A DNA stretch of 64,000 nucleotides from NCBI RefSeq assembly GCF_006385705.1, contig NZ_VFRQ01000010.1, positions 62,001 to 126,000 of the forward strand. Reading direction: 5' to 3'. How positions within the stretch are numbered: position 1 is the first letter of the stretch; every line of letters begins with the position of its first letter. The notes under the pieces were generated by a model. It ran no database searches. It was not told the origin of the DNA and saw only the letters and a program-made list of their open reading frames with translations. The position numbers were made by a program, and so were the translations under genes. The stretch is from Pontibacter mangrovi. Lineage in GTDB: Bacteria; Bacteroidota; Bacteroidia; Cytophagales; Hymenobacteraceae. Below are positions 59,930-64,000 of this stretch, piece after piece.

Positions 59930-60534
59930 GCGAACTGAACAACCCGTTGTTTGACAACGAGCGCGAGTTTCTGGAGCGGCAGAAAGAAGAATATAAAAAC
60001 GCGCTGATGGGCGACGTTGACCAGATCAAGTCGCAGGGGCAGGAGATTGGCCGCAAAGCCGCCATTGCCGGGGGCCTGCTGCTGGCCGGCTGGCTGGTGA
60101 AGCGCATGATCTCCGGGGGCGGCAAAAAAAAGGCAAAGAAGCGCAAGAAAAGCAAAGGCACGCCGCAAGGCACCTTTGTGGCCGCTGCCTACCCAACGCA
60201 TACTTCTACCCCGCTCATAGACTACAACTCTTACGTGCATGAGCAAGAAGACGATTACACGTTGTCGTCGGAGCGGATGCCACATGCCAGCCACACGGCC
60301 GACGTAAAAAAAAAGCCCGGTGAGAGCTTCCTGAACTCCAGGGCGGCTAAAATGATACAGCAACAGCTGCTATTGCTGTTGCTGGCCTACGGCGCCAAAA
60401 AGCTGGAAGAATACCTGCAGAGTGTCTCTGAAAATAACGATATTGCGGCTAAACCTGCTGCCCCCGAGCCGGTGGTGGAGGTTACTGAGATAGAGACAAC
60501 TGAGTATATCGTTCCGGAAAAGGATGCCATTTAA
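59926..60534 (+). CDS. Membrane-associated protein of unknown function
   Basis: 202 residues. A charged N-terminus, a first hydrophobic stretch (about 43-65, KAAIAGGLLLAGWLVKRMI), a strongly basic patch (GGGKKKAKKRKKSKG), a central polar region and a second hydrophobic helix (about 143-162, QQQLLLLLLAYGAKKLEEYL), then an acidic tail. ATGA overlap with the holin-like gene implies a shared role, together resembling the YqjD/YqjE-type membrane pair. Its stop overlaps the next start by 11 bases. Confidence 0.7.
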   Translation: MSELNNPLFDNEREFLERQKEEYKNALMGDVDQIKSQGQEIGRKAAIAGGLLLAGWLVKRMISGGGKKKAKKRKKSKGTPQGTFVAAAYPTHTSTPLIDYNSYVHEQEDDYTLSSERMPHASHTADVKKKPGESFLNSRAAKMIQQQLLLLLLAYGAKKLEEYLQSVSENNDIAAKPAAPEPVVEVTEIETTEYIVPEKDAI

Positions 60535-61288
60535 CCAAAACCGCCCAAAACAAAACCTTACCACAGGCAGGAAGCACTTTGCCGTGCTGCTCGACCCCGA
60601 CAACCTGACGGAGGCTTCCTGCCTGCACCTCATTGCCCTGAGCGAGACCCATGCCGTGGACTTTTTCTTTGTCGGCGGCAGCCTCATTACCTCCCAAAAC
60701 CAGTCCGGCCTTATCCGCCTCCTGAAGCAGCACAGCAGCGTGCCGGTTATACTTTTCCCGAGCAGCAGCCAGCACATCGACACCCAGGCTGACGGCATCC
60801 TGCTGCTTTCCCTCATCTCGGGCCGCAACCCGGATTTCCTGATCGGGCAGCACGTCATCTCGGCCCCTACACTAAAAGCCAGCGGACTGCAAGTATACCC
60901 CACCGGTTATATGCTGATAGACACCGGCCGCCAAACCACCGCGTCTTACATGAGTGGCACTGCGCCTATACCTTACGACAAACCCGCTATTGCCGCCAGC
61001 ACGGCAATGGCCGGCGAGCTGCTGGGCCTGCAGTATATTTTCCTGGATGGCGGCAGCGGCGCTATGCAGCCGGTTTCTGCGGAGATGGTGGCCGCCGTGC
61101 GCCAAGCCGTGGAGTTGCCAATTATAGTTGGCGGCGGCATTGACACTACCCAAAAGGCCGCTGCCATACTTAATGCCGGTGCCGACGTGGTGGTGGTTGG
61201 CAACCACATAGAAAAAAACCCCGGCTTTTTGGCCGAGGTCTCTTCTCTTGTTGCTTCGTATAACGTTGCCTTAGATGTTCATCGCTGA
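60524..61288 (+). CDS. Geranylgeranylglyceryl phosphate synthase-like
   Basis: 254 residues in the GGGPS/PcrB TIM-barrel family. KHFAVLLDPDN (17-27), FFVGGSLIT, VILFPSSSQHIDTQADGILLLSLISGRNPDFLIGQH region, YPTGYMLIDTG, YIFLDGGSGAMQPV and VGGGIDTTQKAAAILNAGADVVVVGN are the conserved blocks, the last binding the glycerol-1-phosphate. Bacteroidota carry the group II form. It couples polyprenyl diphosphate to sn-glycerol-1-phosphate, an archaeal-type ether-lipid step; the physiological product in this phylum is not settled. Overlaps the convergent AraC gene by 18 bases. Confidence 0.9.
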   Translation: MPFNQNRPKQNLTTGRKHFAVLLDPDNLTEASCLHLIALSETHAVDFFFVGGSLITSQNQSGLIRLLKQHSSVPVILFPSSSQHIDTQADGILLLSLISGRNPDFLIGQHVISAPTLKASGLQVYPTGYMLIDTGRQTTASYMSGTAPIPYDKPAIAASTAMAGELLGLQYIFLDGGSGAMQPVSAEMVAAVRQAVELPIIVGGGIDTTQKAAAILNAGADVVVVGNHIEKNPGFLAEVSSLVASYNVALDVHR

Positions 61289-62197
61289 TTCGCGACGGCG
61301 CATCTTGCCGGCAGGTATACCAAACATCATTTTAAAGCGGCGGCAGAAGTATGCGGTGTCTTTGTAACCAACTTCTTTGCCGATCTCGCGGATGCTCTTC
61401 TTGGTAGTGCGCAGCAGGAACACGGCACGCTCCATACGCTGGTACTCAATGTAGTCCTGCGGGTTGATGCCGGTCAGCATTTTGAAGTACTGCCCTACAT
61501 AATCCTCAGACACATTGGCCACGTTAGAAAGCACTTTGTTAGACAAGTCGCCGCCCAGGTTCTCCTTGATGTAGTTGAACAGGTCAATCAGGCGAGGGTC
61601 TTTAAAGTAGGTGCTGTTCGTTGCCAGCTGCTCCACAAACATCCTGTTCTTCAGGATGTGGCGCACAATCTCCACCACAATCTGCTCTGTGTACAGATTG
61701 ATCAGGCGCTCTTTGCCCGGCAGTTCCTGCATGCTCTCCTCCACCACTTTGATCACCAGGTTGGCAAGCTTCGTGTTGTTAGAGATCAGGAACGCAGGCA
61801 GGTCCAGCGATGCGAAGAAGTTTACCGAGTCGAATACCTTCGCCTCAAAGCTCACGTAGCTGTGGCTTTCCTCCGCGTCTCCGATCAGGTCCAGGTCGTT
61901 GTTGCTTCTAAAGAACTTCTCTCTGTTCGTGATCAGGTCATCGTTGGTGATAGACTTGCCTTCGCCAGCCGGTCCGTAAGTAACCTTTGTGCTTCGGCCA
62001 CCAGGTATGAATAGAAGTTCCCCTTCCTCTACTACATGCTCCTCATCACCGAAACCGATACTGCCTTTGTGCAGCAGGATCAGATTGTTACCTACATCAT
62101 AGTAGTTGCGCACCGTAAACGGCTGCTGCAACACCAGATTTTTCGCTTTAATGAATCGCACCCCAAGCGACTCAATAATCTTATTGTAATCTTCCAT
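61271..62197 (-). CDS. AraC-family transcriptional regulator
   Basis: 308 residues from ATG 62197 (MEDYNKIIESLGVRF). N-terminal cupin-like sensing domain (about 20-110: NNLILLHKGSIGFGDEEHVVEEGELLFIPGG), a helical middle and a C-terminal pair of HTH motifs (about 215-300: SNKVLSNVANVSEDYVGQYFKMLTG and SIREIGKEVGYKDTAYFCRRFKMMFG). No sugar-metabolism gene is nearby. It is fewer in AAGTATR words (one) than its neighbours. A CAAAACTA (62273-62280) upstream may be its -7 box. Confidence 0.9.
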   Translation of the reverse strand: MEDYNKIIESLGVRFIKAKNLVLQQPFTVRNYYDVGNNLILLHKGSIGFGDEEHVVEEGELLFIPGGRSTKVTYGPAGEGKSITNDDLITNREKFFRSNNDLDLIGDAEESHSYVSFEAKVFDSVNFFASLDLPAFLISNNTKLANLVIKVVEESMQELPGKERLINLYTEQIVVEIVRHILKNRMFVEQLATNSTYFKDPRLIDLFNYIKENLGGDLSNKVLSNVANVSEDYVGQYFKMLTGINPQDYIEYQRMERAVFLLRTTKKSIREIGKEVGYKDTAYFCRRFKMMFGIPAGKMRRRESAMNI

Positions 62198-62356
62198 GTG
62201 TGTTACCAACTAACTTTTATACTATAAACCCTTTAATTTTGGCCTAAAGCTAAGACTAATCTTTATAAAATTCAAAACTAATATTAAAATTTATTTTAAT
62301 TCGATAAAGACTATCTATAGCTCAAATCACATGGAAACAGCCTTTTGTGCGTTTTT

Positions 62357-63496
62357 TTACTTAAGCATTTCTCTCGAAATTACTATTTTCTGTATTTCGG
62401 AGGTACCTTCATAAATTTGTGTGATCTTCGCATCACGCATCAAACGCTCCACATGGTATTCTTTCACGAAACCGTAACCACCGTGAATTTGCACTGCTTC
62501 CACAGTTGTTTCCATAGCCACTTTAGAGGCAAATAACTTGGCCATTGCGCCTGATTTGCCATAATCGCTGTGTGTATCTTTGTCATAAGCGGCCTGAAGG
62601 CATAACAGGCGCGCCGCCTCGATGTTCGTTGCCATATCAGCCAGTTTAAACTGTATGGCCTGATGTTTTGAAATCTCTACGCCAAAGGCCTTGCGTTCTT
62701 TAGAGTACTTCAAGGCCAGTTCCATAGCTCCGGAAGCAATGCCTAAAGCCTGCGAGGCAATGCCGATTCGTCCTCCAGCCAGTGTTTGCATCGCAAACTT
62801 AAATCCGAAGCCATCCTCTCCTATCCTATTCTCTTTTGGTACTTTTACGTCAGAAAACATTAAAGAGTGGGTATCTGAGCCACGAATTCCTAATTTATTT
62901 TCTTTTGGTCCAACTACAAATCCTTCCATTCCGCGCTCTACGATCAGCGCATTGATGCCACGATGCCCTTTTTCAGGGTAAGTTTGTGCAATTACAAGGT
63001 AAACGGAAGCGGTGCTGCCATTGGTGATCCAGTTCTTAGTACCATTCAGCAGGTAGTAGTCGCCCATGTCTTCGGCGGTGGTGCGCTGTGAGGTGGCGTC
63101 AGAACCGGCCTCTGGCTCTGACAGGCAGAAAGCGCCGATCATCTCGCCGGAAGTCAGCTTTGGCAGGTATTTCTGCTTCTGCTCCTCATTCCCGAACTTC
63201 TCCAGGCCCCAGCACACCAGTGAGTTGTTTACCGACATTACCACAGACGCAGAGGCATCTACCTTAGAGATTTCCTCCATCGCCAGCACATAGGAGATCG
63301 TGTCCATGCCGCCTCCGCCATACTTAGGGTCCACCATCATGCCTAAAAAGCCAAGCTCACCCATTTTCTTGATCTGCTCTGCCGGGAACTTCTGCTCCTC
63401 GTCGCGCTCAATTACGCCGGGCAAAAGCTCGGCTTGCGCAAACTCACGGGCGGCAGCTTGCACTGCCAAGTGCTCCTCTGTAAGTTGAAAGTTCAT
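62357..63496 (-). CDS. Short-chain acyl-CoA dehydrogenase
   Basis: 379-residue FAD enzyme of the butyryl-CoA dehydrogenase type. FGAFCLSEPEAGSD-like segment at about 121-134 (GAFCLSEPEAGSDATSQRT), the FAD/substrate region YLLNGTKNWITNG, QTLAGGRIGIASQALGIA, and the catalytic base E363 in YEGTSEIQ. First step of fatty-acid or branched-chain acyl-CoA oxidation, passing electrons to ETF. Own promoter; the iron-sulfur pair at 54963-57257 could be the quinone end of this chain. Confidence 0.94.
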   Translation of the reverse strand: MNFQLTEEHLAVQAAAREFAQAELLPGVIERDEEQKFPAEQIKKMGELGFLGMMVDPKYGGGGMDTISYVLAMEEISKVDASASVVMSVNNSLVCWGLEKFGNEEQKQKYLPKLTSGEMIGAFCLSEPEAGSDATSQRTTAEDMGDYYLLNGTKNWITNGSTASVYLVIAQTYPEKGHRGINALIVERGMEGFVVGPKENKLGIRGSDTHSLMFSDVKVPKENRIGEDGFGFKFAMQTLAGGRIGIASQALGIASGAMELALKYSKERKAFGVEISKHQAIQFKLADMATNIEAARLLCLQAAYDKDTHSDYGKSGAMAKLFASKVAMETTVEAVQIHGGYGFVKEYHVERLMRDAKITQIYEGTSEIQKIVISREMLK

Positions 63497-63541
63497 ATGC
63501 GTTATCTAAAGGATAAATTTTAACTAGTTTTAATTCCGGTA

Positions 63542-63573
63542 CAAAACTATGAAATTAAGTTGCATTTATTCAA
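63542..63573 (-). promoter_or_regulatory. Acyl-CoA dehydrogenase promoter
   Basis: Minus strand: TTG (63573-63571), 21 bases, TAGTTTTG (63549-63542). Predicted start near 63535, 39 bases before the ATG at 63496. Confidence 0.6.
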
Positions 63574-63658
63574 CCTGGTATACTAATAATTGTTGTGAAT
63601 CCTCCATAGTTTATGTATAATTTTATTTCAGAAGCTGCAGGAGAAGCACAAAAACACA

Positions 63659-63690
63659 GCGCCGCCAATGCAAAAGCAAAGGCGGCGCTT
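63659..63690 (-). terminator. Terminator of the zinc metallopeptidase gene
   Basis: Stem AGCGCCGCC (63659-63667) with GGCGGCGCT (63682-63690), 14-base loop, followed on the minus strand by GTGTTTTTGTG, about 27 bases past the stop codon. Confidence 0.7.
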
Positions 63691-63716
63691 GTACTGTCAG
63701 GCATATTTAATATTTC

Positions 63717-64000
63717 CTAGTCGCGGCGTCCCATCAGTAGCGACACATAGTACAACAGCGTAGCCAGTGAGCCAAGCGCAGCCACCACGTAGGTCAGGGC
63801 GGCCCATTTCAGGGCGTCTTTTGCCATGGCGTGCTCCTGTGTGGTTACTATGCCGCGGCGGTCTATCCAGGCAAGGGCGCGCTTGCTGGCGTCAAACTCC
63901 ACGGGCAGTGTAACAAAGCTGAAGATAGTGGTTAGGCCGAACAGCGCCACCCCGATGGCTAACGGAATAGGCGTTGTCTGTATCATAAGTATACCGATCA
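63717..64000 (-). CDS. Zinc metallopeptidase (YugP-like), C-terminal part
   Basis: The reading frame is open to the window edge (upstream of the ATG at 63986 it continues as IGIL), so this is the 3' part of a longer gene. The visible 94 residues hold two membrane helices and the family C-terminal pattern IFSFVTLPVEFDASKRALAWI ... AKDALKWAALTYVVAALGSLATLLYYV, typical of YugP-like membrane zinc peptidases. The HEXXH catalytic motif would lie outside the window. Confidence 0.8.
   Translation of the reverse strand, partial: IGILMIQTTPIPLAIGVALFGLTTIFSFVTLPVEFDASKRALAWIDRRGIVTTQEHAMAKDALKWAALTYVVAALGSLATLLYYVSLLMGRRD

Larger units (their letters stand above)
1..64000. repeat. Window-wide over-represented word AAGTATR
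   Basis: The asymmetric heptamer AAGTATR (complement YATACTT) recurs on both strands. Manual count of the core hexamer: roughly 115 ATACTT and 80 AAGTAT reading the plus strand, about 95% of them followed by a purine. From base composition alone about 20-25 would be expected (my estimate). Copies lie in genes in all frames (AAG-TAT, ATA-CTT, GTA-TAC), in gene junctions, promoters and terminator loops. Fused head-to-head copies (AAGTATACTT) are at 9518, 21794, 24063 and 30818. Function unknown. Confidence 0.85.

Noticed and set aside
59549-60534. Holin-like gene as a prophage remnant
   Set aside because: No other phage gene is near, the family is common on chromosomes, and the neighbour is a basic membrane protein rather than an endolysin.
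1-64000. AAGTATR as a promoter element, since TATACTTTTG resembles TAnnTTTG
   Set aside because: Most copies lack the trailing TTTG, lie inside genes on both strands, and have no TTG 19-21 bases upstream. The overlap with the -7 box is incidental in most cases.
1-64000. AAGTATR explained by codon preference alone
   Set aside because: It occurs in all three frames, encoding KY, IL, VY, SI or YT as needed, and also in intergenic DNA, so no single codon pair can account for it. A formal codon-shuffle test is still required.

Overview
The window is chromosomal DNA of a moderately GC-rich member of the Bacteroidota, most likely Cytophagales/Hymenobacteraceae and Pontibacter-like. Several things point that way: promoters of the Bacteroidota form TTTG-N19-TAnnTTTG before both tRNA genes and several operons, a long Bacteroidota-type NusB, a group II geranylgeranylglyceryl-phosphate synthase, a PorE-like OmpA lipoprotein, DUF4293 and DUF4476 proteins, and a nusB-yajC-ybbR-coaE gene order. 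The genus is an inference; no rRNA is present. I see no prophage, insertion sequence, CRISPR array or plasmid gene. Nearly all genes are housekeeping.

Layout. 1-3.8 kb: two lipoproteins, an Fe(II)/2-oxoglutarate-type oxygenase and a ChrA-like transporter. 3.9-9.2 kb: a tight minus-strand operon of five nucleotide-sugar enzymes (tviB, galE, rmlB, wbpP, rmlA). 9.4-12.1 kb: prmC, ribD, msrC. 12.4-16.5 kb: psd, glutamate dehydrogenase, cdsA and a CPBP protease. 16.5-21.2 kb: dusB, EamA exporter, NhaC antiporter and a small membrane protein. 21.2-28.9 kb: GNAT/FemAB-like protein, orphan histidine kinase, hemA, ArsR regulator, anmK, a second ELFV dehydrogenase, MscS channel. 29.2-31.7 kb: AsmA-like giant. 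31.9-38.5 kb: tRNA-Val, then coaE, ybbR, yajC, DUF1573, isocitrate/isopropylmalate dehydrogenase, ytxH, nusB and leucine dehydrogenase, all on the minus strand. 38.6-45.2 kb: two ABC exporter half-transporters flanking an XRE-like protein, a SUMF1-domain lipoprotein, a TetR regulator and a GyrI-like protein. 45.5-52 kb: trans-sulfuration enzyme, truA, DUF4293, DUF4476, a beta-barrel-like protein and purM. 52.4-57.5 kb: PorE-like protein, an unknown, a two-gene iron-sulfur electron-transfer complex and tRNA-Phe. 57.6-64 kb: TlpA, DnaJ-TPR, holin-like, GGGP synthase, AraC regulator, acyl-CoA dehydrogenase and the tail of a zinc metallopeptidase.

The most striking signal is not a gene. A short asymmetric word, AAGTATR (complement YATACTT), recurs on both strands, inside genes and between them. 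I counted roughly 195 copies of its AAGTAT core by eye, about one per 330 bases, where base composition predicts a little over 20. It occurs in all reading frames and in terminator loops, can form inverted pairs, and sits in the spacer of the tetR promoter. It behaves like a genome-wide signal word of the DNA-uptake, Chi or HIP1 kind rather than an ordinary regulatory site.

Second-tier observations: the two ABC half-transporters carry complementary degenerate ATPase motifs, as expected of a heterodimer. A 225-bp MITE-like element has 35-bp inverted termini matching at 34 positions. Homologous inverted-repeat elements fill both gaps around the iron-sulfur reductase gene. Other repeat families fill most remaining intergenic space.
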